Of a stretch of DNA of 29,191 bases, positions 17,080 to 25,112 are shown piece by piece. The first letter of the stretch is position 1. The number at the start of each line of letters is the position of its first letter. The notes under the pieces are model-generated. The model saw only the letters and a program-made list of their open reading frames with translations, searched no databases and had not been told where the DNA came from. The position numbers were made by a program, and so were the translations under genes. The DNA comes from AEGEAN-183 sp964614345 (GTDB lineage: Bacteria; Pseudomonadota; Gammaproteobacteria; Magnimaribacterales; Magnimaribacteraceae): positions 1 to 29,191 of the forward strand of contig CAZTLP010000013.1 in the NCBI GenBank assembly GCA_964614345.1. Direction: 5' to 3'.

Positions 17080-18513
17080 ATGGGTAAGGCAACTGGGTTT
17101 AAAGAGTTTAAAAGGGTTGTAGAACCTTATAGACCAGCAAAAGAAAGGGTATTAGATTTTAAAGAAATCTATACAGAACATGATGAGAATAGCCTAGGAA
17201 CTCAGGCTTCAAGATGCATGGACTGTGGAGTACCCTTCTGCCAATCCAATGAAGGCTGTCCGGTGTACAACCTTATTCCTGAATGGAATGATCTGGTTTA
17301 TCAAAATCGATGGGAAGAAGCATTTGAGAGATTAATTAAAACCAATAATTTCCCAGAAATAACTGGAAGAGTTTGTCCTGCGGTGTGTGAAGGTGCTTGC
17401 GTCCTAGGAATTACTGAAACACCGGTAGCTATAAAAAACCTTGAATGTGCTATTTCCGACAAAGGTTTAGAAAATGGATGGTTTAAAGCAGCACCACCCA
17501 AAAATAGGACTGGAAAGAAGGTAGCTATTGTAGGCTCTGGACCTGCGGGACTGTCCGCAGCTCAAGAACTGAATTACGCAGGACACACTGTCAGTGTCTA
17601 CGAAAGAGATGACCGGATAGGTGGCTTGATGATGTATGGAATACCCAACATGAAGTTAGAAAAGTCCATTTTAGAATTCAGAATTGATCTTATGAAAAAA
17701 GAAGGTATTAATTTCTTTACCAACACCGACGTAGGTAACGATACAGGTAGCTCAGTTAGTGTTGAAGAACTTTCTAAAAACAATGATGTTATTTTATTGG
17801 CAACGGGTGCTACTCAACCTAGAGACCTGCCTATCCCGAACCGAGATGCTGGCGGTATTCACTTTGCCATGGACTTTTTGAGGGCCAACACAAAAAGTCT
17901 CCTTGATAGTAATCATGAGGATCAAAACTACATAAATGCTAAAGATAAAGATGTGATAGTTATTGGAGGTGGTGATACAGGGACAGATTGTATTGGTACT
18001 GCGCTAAGACATGGTTGCAAGTCATTAACCAACTTTGAAATCCTACCTCAACCTCCTGTTGAAAGAGCAGAAAATAATCCATGGCCCCTTTTTCCTAAAA
18101 CTTACAAGGTAGATTACGGTCATGAAGAATCAAAAGAACTATTTGGAAGTGACCCCAGAGAATTCTCAATATCCGGAAAAGAATTTGTAAAAGATAGTGA
18201 GGGCAATCTTACAGGTATCGTTACAGTTGAAGTGGATAGTGGTTTTAAAGAGATTGCCGGTACTGAAAAAGAATGGAAAGCTGATCTTATTCTTCTGGCT
18301 ATGGGATTTTTAGGACCCGAAGACTACGTGGTACAAAACTTAAAAATTGATCTTGATGAAAGAAGTAACTACAAAGCTGAACACAATATCCATGTGACTA
18401 GTAACCCTAAGGTATTTGCTGCGGGTGATTGCCGAAGAGGACAATCTTTGGTGGTTTGGGCAATTAATGAAGGTCGAGCAGCAGCTAGAGAGATAAATAA
18501 ATCTCTGAATTAA
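17080..18513 (+). CDS. gltD: Glutamate synthase (NADPH) small subunit
   Basis: A 477-residue FAD/NADPH and iron-sulfur subunit that passes electrons from NADPH to GltB. The N-terminal adrenodoxin-like segment has two cysteine groups, C46/C49/C54/C60 and C99/C103/C107, for two [4Fe-4S] clusters. The FAD-binding GSGPAG loop is at 152-157. The NADPH Rossmann motif GGGDTG is at 296-301. The C-terminal VFAAGDCRRGQ completes FAD binding. Size is typical. The ATG immediately follows the gltB TAG, and purine-rich bases in the gltB end serve as ribosome binding site. The last 4 bases overlap the tail of the convergent tesB gene. A related role as the electron-input subunit of another FeS enzyme is excluded by the gltB linkage. 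Confidence 0.97.
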   Translation: MGKATGFKEFKRVVEPYRPAKERVLDFKEIYTEHDENSLGTQASRCMDCGVPFCQSNEGCPVYNLIPEWNDLVYQNRWEEAFERLIKTNNFPEITGRVCPAVCEGACVLGITETPVAIKNLECAISDKGLENGWFKAAPPKNRTGKKVAIVGSGPAGLSAAQELNYAGHTVSVYERDDRIGGLMMYGIPNMKLEKSILEFRIDLMKKEGINFFTNTDVGNDTGSSVSVEELSKNNDVILLATGATQPRDLPIPNRDAGGIHFAMDFLRANTKSLLDSNHEDQNYINAKDKDVIVIGGGDTGTDCIGTALRHGCKSLTNFEILPQPPVERAENNPWPLFPKTYKVDYGHEESKELFGSDPREFSISGKEFVKDSEGNLTGIVTVEVDSGFKEIAGTEKEWKADLILLAMGFLGPEDYVVQNLKIDLDERSNYKAEHNIHVTSNPKVFAAGDCRRGQSLVVWAINEGRAAAREINKSLN

Positions 18514-19379
18514 CCCTTAACTACTCTCATTAAGCCTTCTTGAACTGCTGAGGCTATAAGCTTCCCATCTCTGGTATAGACACTTCCCCTGTTAAAGCCT
18601 CTGGCATTACTGGCACTTGGACTGTCAGTGGAATACAACATCCACTCGTCTGCTCTAAATGGTCTATGAAACCACATGCCGTGGTCTAAGCTGGCACTTT
18701 GTACATTGCCTTTAGCAAAACTTAATCTGTGAGGATTTAAAGACGTGCTCAATAAGCCCATGTCAGATGCATAAGCCAGAATAGCCTGATGACAAATGTC
18801 GTCATCTGGAAGCTTAGCTACTGCTTTCATCCAAACGTGTTTATAGGGCGGTTGCTTTTTGGGTTCTTCAAACATACCCTCGCCAGGTAAGTTCCTTATC
18901 TCAATGGGTCTTTCTCTAGTAAAAAATTCTCTAAACCTCTCTGGAACCTTGTCTATCATTTGTTTTCTCATCTCAAGATCACTCATGCATTTTTCAGGTC
19001 CAGGAATATCTGGCATATCAATTTGATGAGTGGGACCAGTTTCTTTTTTATGAAACGAAGAAGACATATTAAATATCGGTTCACCCTTCTGTATGGCTAT
19101 TACCCTTCGAGTTGTAAAACTCCCACCATCTCTTATCCTATCTACGTCGTAGATAATCGGTTGCTTCATATCACCCGGTCTTAAAAAATAAGCATGTAAA
19201 GAGTGAACACTACGCTTTTTGTCCACCGTCTTTGCTGCTGCAGTCAATGCCTGTCCTAAAACTTGTCCGCCAAAAACCCTTGGTCCTCCAATGTTTTCAC
19301 TTTGTCCTCTAAACAGATTGTCTTCTAATTGTTCTAAGTCGAGAAGTTTTATAAGTTTATCTAGTGCTTTTCTTTTCAT
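18510..19379 (-). CDS. tesB: Acyl-CoA thioesterase II
   Basis: A 289-residue double-hotdog thioesterase hydrolysing medium/long-chain acyl-CoA to free fatty acid and CoA. The N-terminal hotdog has FRGQSEN and RVFGGQVLGQAL (34-45); the C-terminal one has LDHGMWFHRPFR (231-242) and the tail AVQEGLMR. Aligned with E. coli TesB (D204, T228, Q278), the catalytic set is D206 (YASDMGLL), S230 and Q280, so the threonine is conservatively a serine here. Length matches E. coli (286). It starts 2 bases after the crotonase gene stop with no visible ribosome binding site, so translation is likely coupled. Its end overlaps gltD by 4 bases. The pairing with an acyl-CoA processing gene suggests fatty-acid or acyl-CoA disposal. 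Confidence 0.93.
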   Translation of the reverse strand: MKRKALDKLIKLLDLEQLEDNLFRGQSENIGGPRVFGGQVLGQALTAAAKTVDKKRSVHSLHAYFLRPGDMKQPIIYDVDRIRDGGSFTTRRVIAIQKGEPIFNMSSSFHKKETGPTHQIDMPDIPGPEKCMSDLEMRKQMIDKVPERFREFFTRERPIEIRNLPGEGMFEEPKKQPPYKHVWMKAVAKLPDDDICHQAILAYASDMGLLSTSLNPHRLSFAKGNVQSASLDHGMWFHRPFRADEWMLYSTDSPSASNARGFNRGSVYTRDGKLIASAVQEGLMRVVKG

Positions 19380-19381
19380 GG

Positions 19382-20263
19382 TTATTTAAATTTTCTCTCT
19401 TCCCACCAAGGATAAAATTCCGGCATATCTTCTGAAACTTTACTGGGAAACTCAGGAGGACGTTTTTCTAAGAAAGACTCTACCCCTTCTTTTGCATCTC
19501 CGCCCTGACCTAGTTCGTATATGGCTCTTGAGTCAACTTTATGGGCTTCCATCGGATGATCGGCTCCCAATAACTTCCAGAGCATTTGTCGAGTCATGGC
19601 AACGGATACAGCTGAGGTATTCTCTACTATTTCTTGTGCAATTTTATTTGCTTCCTCCAATAGCTTGTCTGCTGGGTGTATTGATCGTATCAACCCACCC
19701 TCTTTTGCCTCTTCTGGAGAAAATACTCTTCCTGAAAAGGTCCACTCCAGGGCTTTATTGATTCCAACCACTCTCGGTAGAAACCAGCTAGAGGCAGCTT
19801 CAGGTACTAAGCCCCGACGAGCAAAGACAAAACCAAATTTAGCTTCTTCACTTGCTATTCTAATATCCATGGGAAGTGTCATTGTCACTCCAACTCCCAC
19901 AGCAGGCCCGTTAAAAGCAGCAATGATCGGTTTCGGACAGTCAAAGATAGCCAAGGTGGTTCTACCCCCACCATCTCGCATCCATTCGGGGTCATCTTTT
20001 ATTCCTTCAGTTTCACCTTTGTTGTTTCTTACCTCTCTGTTGAACGTATTACCTCCCGCACCCAGATCAGCACCGGCACAGAACCCCCTTCCGGCCCCGG
20101 TAACAATGATTGCCCGTATGTCATCATCTTTTCCAGCCTTATCGAAAGCTTCGATTAAGTTGGACTGCATTTGACCTGTATAAGCATTCAATCTGTCAGG
20201 TCTATTTAAAGTAATGGTTAATACTTTGTCTTTTACTTCATAAAGGATACATTCAAATTCCAT
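19382..20263 (-). CDS. Crotonase-family (enoyl-CoA hydratase/isomerase-like) protein
   Basis: A 293-residue crotonase-fold protein acting on an acyl-CoA. The oxyanion-hole segments are GRGFCAGADL (58-67) and NGPAVGVG (118-125). The glutamate pair used by classical enoyl-CoA hydratase (rat E144/E164) aligns here with T127 and F147, so simple hydration is doubtful. E155 in GLVPEAASSWFLPR sits where isomerase-type members such as PaaG have their acidic residue, pointing to a double-bond isomerase or a divergent lyase. There is an insert rich in charged residues at 72-100 relative to minimal family members. GAGG precedes the ATG region as a good ribosome binding site (GAGGTAATTTT), inside the end of cysE, 9 bases from its stop. 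The substrate is unknown. Confidence 0.85.
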   Translation of the reverse strand: MEFECILYEVKDKVLTITLNRPDRLNAYTGQMQSNLIEAFDKAGKDDDIRAIIVTGAGRGFCAGADLGAGGNTFNREVRNNKGETEGIKDDPEWMRDGGGRTTLAIFDCPKPIIAAFNGPAVGVGVTMTLPMDIRIASEEAKFGFVFARRGLVPEAASSWFLPRVVGINKALEWTFSGRVFSPEEAKEGGLIRSIHPADKLLEEANKIAQEIVENTSAVSVAMTRQMLWKLLGADHPMEAHKVDSRAIYELGQGGDAKEGVESFLEKRPPEFPSKVSEDMPEFYPWWEERKFK

Positions 20264-20272
20264 AAAATTACC

Positions 20273-21058
20273 TCATAAGTTTTTATATATATTGTGATCT
20301 ACTTCGTAAGCTGGACTGGCTTTACCTGATTTACCTACCTCTTTAGCTGGAACTCCAGCAACAGTAGTTCCTTCTTTAACATCTGATAGAACAACACTTC
20401 CAGCAGCAACTTTAGCATTTTTTCCAACTTCAACGTTCCCTAAAATCGTAGCGGCAGCACTCAAAAGAACTCCTTCTTTAATTTTGGGATGACGATCTCC
20501 AGACTCCTTGCCTGTTCCTCCTAAAGTAACACCTTGGAATATGGAAACATTGTCTTCAACAACGCTGGTTTCTCCAATCACAACGCCTGTTGCATGATCT
20601 ATCATTACTCCCTTACCAATCTGAGCAGCAGGGTGAATATCAACTCCATACACTTCAGAACATCTACTTTGTAAAAATAAAGCCAAAGTATGTCTCTCAT
20701 TAGTCCATAACCAATGTGAAACCTTATAAGCTTGCAATGCCTTAAAACCTTTATAAAACAAAAGCGGTGTTGAAAAATACTTACACGCTGGGTCTCTTTC
20801 CTTAGTAGCCATTAAGTCCTCTGCTACGTCAGTTATCATCTCAGCTTTAGAATCAATAGCCTCTTTAATGACTGATCTGAGCATCATCGGTTGGACAGAA
20901 GCATTGGATAAATCATTGGCTAATTGATTAGCTAATGTTGAAGAAAAAGAATCGTGTTCTAAAACCGTAGTATGAAAAAAACTAGCCAAAACAGGTTCTG
21001 CTTCAGCTCTTTTTTTAGTTTCTTCCCTTATTGCTTGCCAAACTTCTTCAGCAGTCAT
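20273..21058 (-). CDS. cysE: Serine O-acetyltransferase
   Basis: A 261-residue enzyme that acetylates L-serine with acetyl-CoA, making O-acetylserine for cysteine synthesis. An N-terminal helical domain (1-about 135) precedes a left-handed beta-helix of hexapeptide repeats (about 140-240). Catalytic residues align with E. coli: D140 (D143), D154 and H155 in MIDHATG (D157/H158), and H190 in GDRHPKI (H193). TLGGTG (178-183) is retained. Differences: the usual IGAGA turn reads LLSAAA (198-203), and the C-terminus ends in NIYKNL, with leucine rather than the isoleucine by which CysE docks into CysK. AAGGA lies 8 bases before the ATG. It leads the operon cysE-crotonase-tesB. Confidence 0.95.
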   Translation of the reverse strand: MTAEEVWQAIREETKKRAEAEPVLASFFHTTVLEHDSFSSTLANQLANDLSNASVQPMMLRSVIKEAIDSKAEMITDVAEDLMATKERDPACKYFSTPLLFYKGFKALQAYKVSHWLWTNERHTLALFLQSRCSEVYGVDIHPAAQIGKGVMIDHATGVVIGETSVVEDNVSIFQGVTLGGTGKESGDRHPKIKEGVLLSAAATILGNVEVGKNAKVAAGSVVLSDVKEGTTVAGVPAKEVGKSGKASPAYEVDHNIYKNL

Positions 21059-21092
21059 TAATTTTGTCCTTACTTAATTTAAAAGGAGCATA

Positions 21093-21098
21093 ATTGTA
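21093..21098 (-). promoter_or_regulatory. Candidate -10 box for cysE operon
   Basis: TACAAT read on the minus strand, about 35 bases before the cysE ATG. TTCAGC at the -35 distance is a poor match. It lies back-to-back with the divergent promoter candidate of the CobS-like gene. Confidence 0.35.
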
Positions 21099-21113
21099 CT
21101 CTACAGTGTGTTC

Positions 21114-21141
21114 TTGCTGAAATGTAACAAATAAGGATAAT
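21114..21141 (+). promoter_or_regulatory. Candidate promoter of the CobS/CobT-like operon
   Basis: TTGCTG (21114-21119) and GATAAT (21136-21141) are 16 bases apart, upstream of the CobS-like gene. A second -10-like TATATT (21155-21160) lies closer to the start codon. Which one is used cannot be decided from sequence. Confidence 0.4.
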
Positions 21142-21161
21142 AGGCTCCCCTTTTTATATTA

Positions 21162-22163
21162 TTGGAAGAAATGAGTATTGAAATAACTGATGAATCAGGT
21201 GCTTTACCTGATATAGAGATTGATGTAGGTCAAACTTTTGATTTAGAAGTAGATCTTAAAGTCCCTGGGTTTAGCACAGCTAATGATTATGTGCCTTCCA
21301 TTGATGAAGCTTATAAATTTGATGAGCAAACCACTCTAGCTATTTTGGCAGGGTTCGCACACAACAGAAGAGTAATGATTCAGGGCTATCATGGTTCTGG
21401 GAAATCAACTCACATTGAGCAAGTAGCTGCAAGGTTAAATTGGCCTTGTGTTCGTGTAAATTTAGATAGTCATATAAGTAGAATAGACTTACTTGGAAAG
21501 GACGCCATTGTTTTAAAGGATGGAAAACAAATCACAGAATTTAAAGAAGGCATCCTTCCTTGGGCTCTACAATCTCCCACCGCACTTGTATTTGATGAAT
21601 ACGATGCAGGCAGACCGGATGTGATGTTTGTAATTCAAAGAGTGCTTGAAGTAGAAGGTAAGCTAACTTTACTAGACCAAAATAAAGTTATAACTCCACA
21701 CCCTTCATTTAGGCTATTTTCGACTGCCAATACCGTAGGATTGGGTGACACAACAGGTCTGTATCATGGTACGCAACAAATTAATCAAGGCCAGATGGAT
21801 AGATGGCACATAGTATCTACTCTTAATTATCTAGAGCCTGAACTTGAACTTAGTGTGGTATTAGCAAAAGTACCTAGTTTTGATACCAAGAAAGGAAGAG
21901 AAGAAGTTGCTAATATGGTTTCAACAGGTAATTTAACGAGACAAGGCTTCGCTAGTGGTGATATCTCTACCCTCATGTCCCCAAGGACAATAATCAGTTG
22001 GGCTGAAAATACTGCTATATTTAATGATAGGAATAAGGCCTTTGAAGTCACCTTCCTGAATAAATGTGATGAAACTGAAAGGGCAATTATTGCCGAATAC
22101 TATCAAAGATGCTTTAACGAAGATCTAGATGATTCAGCAGCTGAATCACTTGAAGAAGAGTAA
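21162..22163 (+). CDS. CobS-like AAA+ ATPase (MoxR-type)
   Basis: A 333-residue AAA+ ATPase strongly resembling CobS, the ATPase ring of aerobic cobaltochelatase. It has an N-terminal CobS-type region, Walker A GYHGSGKST (75-83), Walker B LVFDEYD (142-148), sensor 1 STAN (187-190), a GLYHGTQ loop and R214 in QMDRW as arginine finger. In cobalamin-producing bacteria CobS works with CobT to drive CobN. No CobN or other cobalamin gene is in the window, while CobT follows after 11 bases and two diiron proteins come next, so a chaperone role for another metalloenzyme is possible. The start is uncertain: TTG at 21162, or ATG at 21171, three residues shorter, with GGAAGAA close before it. CobS is the closest family I recognise; the cobalt function is not assured. 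Confidence 0.88.
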   Translation: MEEMSIEITDESGALPDIEIDVGQTFDLEVDLKVPGFSTANDYVPSIDEAYKFDEQTTLAILAGFAHNRRVMIQGYHGSGKSTHIEQVAARLNWPCVRVNLDSHISRIDLLGKDAIVLKDGKQITEFKEGILPWALQSPTALVFDEYDAGRPDVMFVIQRVLEVEGKLTLLDQNKVITPHPSFRLFSTANTVGLGDTTGLYHGTQQINQGQMDRWHIVSTLNYLEPELELSVVLAKVPSFDTKKGREEVANMVSTGNLTRQGFASGDISTLMSPRTIISWAENTAIFNDRNKAFEVTFLNKCDETERAIIAEYYQRCFNEDLDDSAAESLEEE

Positions 22164-22174
22164 GTATTCATTGT

Positions 22175-23950
22175 ATGCCTCCTGAGTCTTCATCAAATGA
22201 AAGTCTTAAAGAAGCAGTATCGGCAGCAACGCGAGCCTTAGCACAGGACCCAGAGCTTGAAATAAGCTTTGGTGGAATGCCCAGTTCCAGCTCTAAGCTT
22301 GTTCTTTCAAACCCGCCTTCTAGAAAATCTGAATTGGCTTCCTTTAGAGGCAGAGCTGATGCGTTAGCTTGCTCAAAAAGATTTAGTAGCAATGAGATTT
22401 CTATCGATACAGGGTCTGTAAAGTTAAATTCTCTATTAACCAAATTAGAAGATGTAAGAGTAGAGATATTAGGCTCGAAGGAGTACGAAGGAGTATCCAA
22501 TAATTTAAATGCTCGATTTGAAGATAAATGCAAAGCGTTTGCTTCAGTAGAAGAAAAAGAAGACTTACTAGAACCAGCTTTAGAATCCTGGTTAAGACAA
22601 ATTCTTTTGGAAGAAAAATTAACCAAATCTCAATTAAAGGTCCTTAAACCTTGGAAGAACCTACTCAATGATAAAGGTTCTTCCTATAAAAATGAGCTCC
22701 TTGAATCTCTTGAAGATCAAATTCAGTTTGCTGAAACATCTAGAAAACTTTTGCACGCTTTAGAGATAGATGAAAGTCATACAGACGAAGATCTCGATCA
22801 AGAATCTTCCGATTCTGAAGATACGGATAGTGAAGAGAATAATTCTGATACAAGTGAAGATGACATGGAGCTTGATTCAGATATGTCACAAGAGATGGAT
22901 TCTCCTGAAATGATGGAAGAAGACATGGAAATTGGCGACGTCGATGAAGATGCTATTGTTGATGAAAACCAAGAAATTATCTCGAATAATTCTTGGCTTG
23001 AGAGGCTGGTAGAGCAGACACTAAATTTTGAATACAAAGTTTACTCAAGGGACTATGACGAAGAGATCTTTGCTGAAGAAATGTGTAGTAGTGAAGAACT
23101 ACAGAGACTTAGAAGACATTTAGATCAATTAATGGGTCCCAGTAAATCTACTATCTCAAAGCTTGCTCATAGACTACAAAGATTCTTGTTAGCTCAACAA
23201 AACCGCTCTTGGGAATTTAATAAAGAAGAAGGTTTATTGGATGCTTCCAAATTACACAAAATTATTTTAGATCCCATCACTCCATTAAGTTACAAGGTAG
23301 AAAAAGAAACTGATTTCAGAGACACGGTAGTTTCCATCCTTGTTGATAGTTCAGGTTCAATGCGAGGAAGGTCAATGACGGTAGCAGCTATATGTGCCGA
23401 TATAATCAGCACCACTTTAGAGAGATGTAATGTAAAGACAGAGGTATTAGGTTTTACTACCAAACAATGGAAAGGGGGCGAAAGTAGAAAAAGGTGGGTT
23501 GAGGATGGCAAGCCTGAGAATCCAGGTAGATTGAATGATATAAGACATATAATCTTTAAATCAGCGGATACTTCGTGGCGCAGAGGTCAAAAGAACTTCG
23601 GATTAATGCTTAGAGAAGGTCTATTAAAAGAAAACGTAGATGGTGAGGCTTTAATCTGGGCTCATGACAGGTTAGCTAGAAGACAAGAACAGAGAAAAAT
23701 TCTTATGGTCATATCAGATGGAGCTCCAGTAGATGACAGCACACTCTCCACTAACCCAAATAACTACTTGGATTTACATTTACGTCAAGTTATTCACTCC
23801 ATAGAAACCCAATCTCCGATAAACCTTATAGCCATTGGTATAGGGCATGATGTAACCAGATATTATAAAAGAGCAGTCACTATCCATAGAGCTGAAGAAT
23901 TGGGTGGAGCCATGCTGGACCAATTAACAGAATTATTTAAAATTGATTAG
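22175..23950 (+). CDS. CobT-like von Willebrand A protein
   Basis: A 591-residue partner of the CobS-like ATPase. The N-terminal part (1-about 195) is mostly helical. A very acidic linker of Asp/Glu/Ser (about 199-267) follows, a known CobT feature. Then comes a helical segment and a C-terminal vWA domain (about 383-591) with the metal-ion-dependent adhesion site D391-S-S-G-S395 (DxSxS complete) and a later SDGAPVDD. In known pairs, the vWA protein forms a ring on the AAA+ hexamer and delivers mechanical work to the target, here unknown. Eleven bases separate it from the ATPase gene. The ribosome binding site is weak (GAAGAAGAG, far from the ATG), suggesting coupled translation. CobT family membership is firm; involvement in cobalt insertion is not. 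Confidence 0.88.
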   Translation: MPPESSSNESLKEAVSAATRALAQDPELEISFGGMPSSSSKLVLSNPPSRKSELASFRGRADALACSKRFSSNEISIDTGSVKLNSLLTKLEDVRVEILGSKEYEGVSNNLNARFEDKCKAFASVEEKEDLLEPALESWLRQILLEEKLTKSQLKVLKPWKNLLNDKGSSYKNELLESLEDQIQFAETSRKLLHALEIDESHTDEDLDQESSDSEDTDSEENNSDTSEDDMELDSDMSQEMDSPEMMEEDMEIGDVDEDAIVDENQEIISNNSWLERLVEQTLNFEYKVYSRDYDEEIFAEEMCSSEELQRLRRHLDQLMGPSKSTISKLAHRLQRFLLAQQNRSWEFNKEEGLLDASKLHKIILDPITPLSYKVEKETDFRDTVVSILVDSSGSMRGRSMTVAAICADIISTTLERCNVKTEVLGFTTKQWKGGESRKRWVEDGKPENPGRLNDIRHIIFKSADTSWRRGQKNFGLMLREGLLKENVDGEALIWAHDRLARRQEQRKILMVISDGAPVDDSTLSTNPNNYLDLHLRQVIHSIETQSPINLIAIGIGHDVTRYYKRAVTIHRAEELGGAMLDQLTELFKID

Positions 23951-23955
23951 TGTAT

Positions 23956-23984
23956 TTGACATAAAATACCTAAAGGAATAGTGT
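23956..23984 (+). promoter_or_regulatory. Candidate promoter before the first diiron gene
   Basis: A perfect TTGACA (23956-23961) starts 5 bases past the CobT-like stop codon, with a 17-base spacer to a weak TAGTGT (23979-23984). Transcription would start at about the ATG at 23992, giving a leaderless message. Read-through from the upstream pair is also possible. Confidence 0.4.
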
Positions 23985-23991
23985 TTTACAT

Positions 23992-25095
23992 ATGAAAATT
24001 AAGTATTTAGATGAGTGCCCCAAGGGTTTACGTCATTTTAATGATGATGATCTGGAAAGTAAGTTAGAACCCAAAGACATAGAAGATGTAGTTGAAATTT
24101 TTAATACTCCCCTCACGGGCAGTTATAACTGGGACTATACGGAAGCAGATAATAGATTAAAAAAGCTTTATGCCTTAGGCAAAAAGCTTAATTGGAACGC
24201 AAGTCTGGACCTAGATTGGTCTAGAGACCCCTATCCATTGACCGAATGGGCGTCTGATCCTGAATTTCAAGCCTTTAGGGGCTTTGAACCTTATGAAAAG
24301 CTATCCGAAGAAGAAAAGATAGAATGCTCCTGGCATGTTCTCGCCAGTGGTTTAAGTAATATTGTCCACGGAGAACAAGGAGCTTTACTCGTTGCTTCGC
24401 AATTGGCTACCTGTGCACCAACTTATAATGCCAAATTATATGCAGCCTCTCAGACTTTTGATGAAGCCCGTCATGTAGAGGTTTATAACAAATATCTTCA
24501 AGAAAGAATTGGCTGGAATTACCCTATCATGCCTGGCTTAAAGCTATTGTTAGATAAAGTTCTAACTGACCCAAGATGGGATCTTAAGTTCATTGGGATG
24601 CAAATCATTATTGAAGGTTTGGCCTTAGCAGCTTTTGAGAGGCAAAGGGCTACAGTAATGGACCCTTTGCTTAAAGATATTTTTTATTTAGTAATAAGAG
24701 ATGAGGCTAGACATGTAACATTTGGCGTTAATTATTTGGAAGAATTTGTTAATACCCTATCTGAAGAAGAAAAGAATGACAGGGCTCAATTTGCTTATGA
24801 AGCGTGCGTTGTAATGAGAAATAGATTTGGTTCTACCAACGTAATTAATCATTACGGATGGGACCCAGAAGCCGCAGCTGAAGCTCAAATTGGTTCTGAA
24901 GCTGGAAGATTATTTAACAACCTTCTATTTTCAAAAATAATGCCCAATCTTAAGAAGATAGGCTTGTTGAATGATGAAGTTTCAGAAAAATACGAAGAAA
25001 TGGGCATACTTGAATTTAAAGATCTAGATGATGCTACTGTTACAGACTGGGATGAAATGTCTAAACCTCTTGAATACGAATACAGTACTGCCTAA
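23992..25095 (+). CDS. Ferritin-like diiron protein, paralogue A
   Basis: A 367-residue protein with a ferritin/ribonucleotide-reductase-R2-type four-helix diiron core. Predicted ligands follow the E, E-x2-H, E, E-x2-H order: E128 (HGEQ), E158 and H161 (DEARHVEV), E208 (IEGLALAAF), E238 and H241 (DEARHVTF). The N-terminal 110 residues contain TGSYNWDYTEAD and LDLDWS, shared with the next gene. This arrangement suits oxygen activation, so an oxidase, oxygenase or desaturase-like role is plausible; no electron-transfer partner is encoded nearby. The C-terminal third (about 280-367) is helical and shares motifs with the paralogue (NLLFxxxMPNLKKIGLL). Substrate unknown. I do not recognise a characterised member. 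Confidence 0.8.
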   Translation: MKIKYLDECPKGLRHFNDDDLESKLEPKDIEDVVEIFNTPLTGSYNWDYTEADNRLKKLYALGKKLNWNASLDLDWSRDPYPLTEWASDPEFQAFRGFEPYEKLSEEEKIECSWHVLASGLSNIVHGEQGALLVASQLATCAPTYNAKLYAASQTFDEARHVEVYNKYLQERIGWNYPIMPGLKLLLDKVLTDPRWDLKFIGMQIIIEGLALAAFERQRATVMDPLLKDIFYLVIRDEARHVTFGVNYLEEFVNTLSEEEKNDRAQFAYEACVVMRNRFGSTNVINHYGWDPEAAAEAQIGSEAGRLFNNLLFSKIMPNLKKIGLLNDEVSEKYEEMGILEFKDLDDATVTDWDEMSKPLEYEYSTA

Positions 25096-25112
25096 AAGTT
25101 AAGGAAAATTAA

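Noticed and set aside
18489..18506. Hairpin AGAGAT/ATCTCT at the end of gltD as a terminator
   Set aside because: The six-base A-T-rich stem is inside the coding region and no T-run follows.
19596..20174. A 192-codon open frame antisense to the crotonase gene
   Set aside because: It lies wholly opposite a well-conserved gene, has low-complexity Ser/Pro/Ala composition and no recognisable domain; it is a shadow frame.
22798..23037. Serine-rich open frame antisense to the CobT-like gene
   Set aside because: It is simply the reverse complement of the acidic linker codons.
21162..23950. Evidence for cobalamin biosynthesis
   Set aside because: CobS/CobT-like genes alone do not show a B12 pathway; CobN and all corrin-ring genes are absent from the window.
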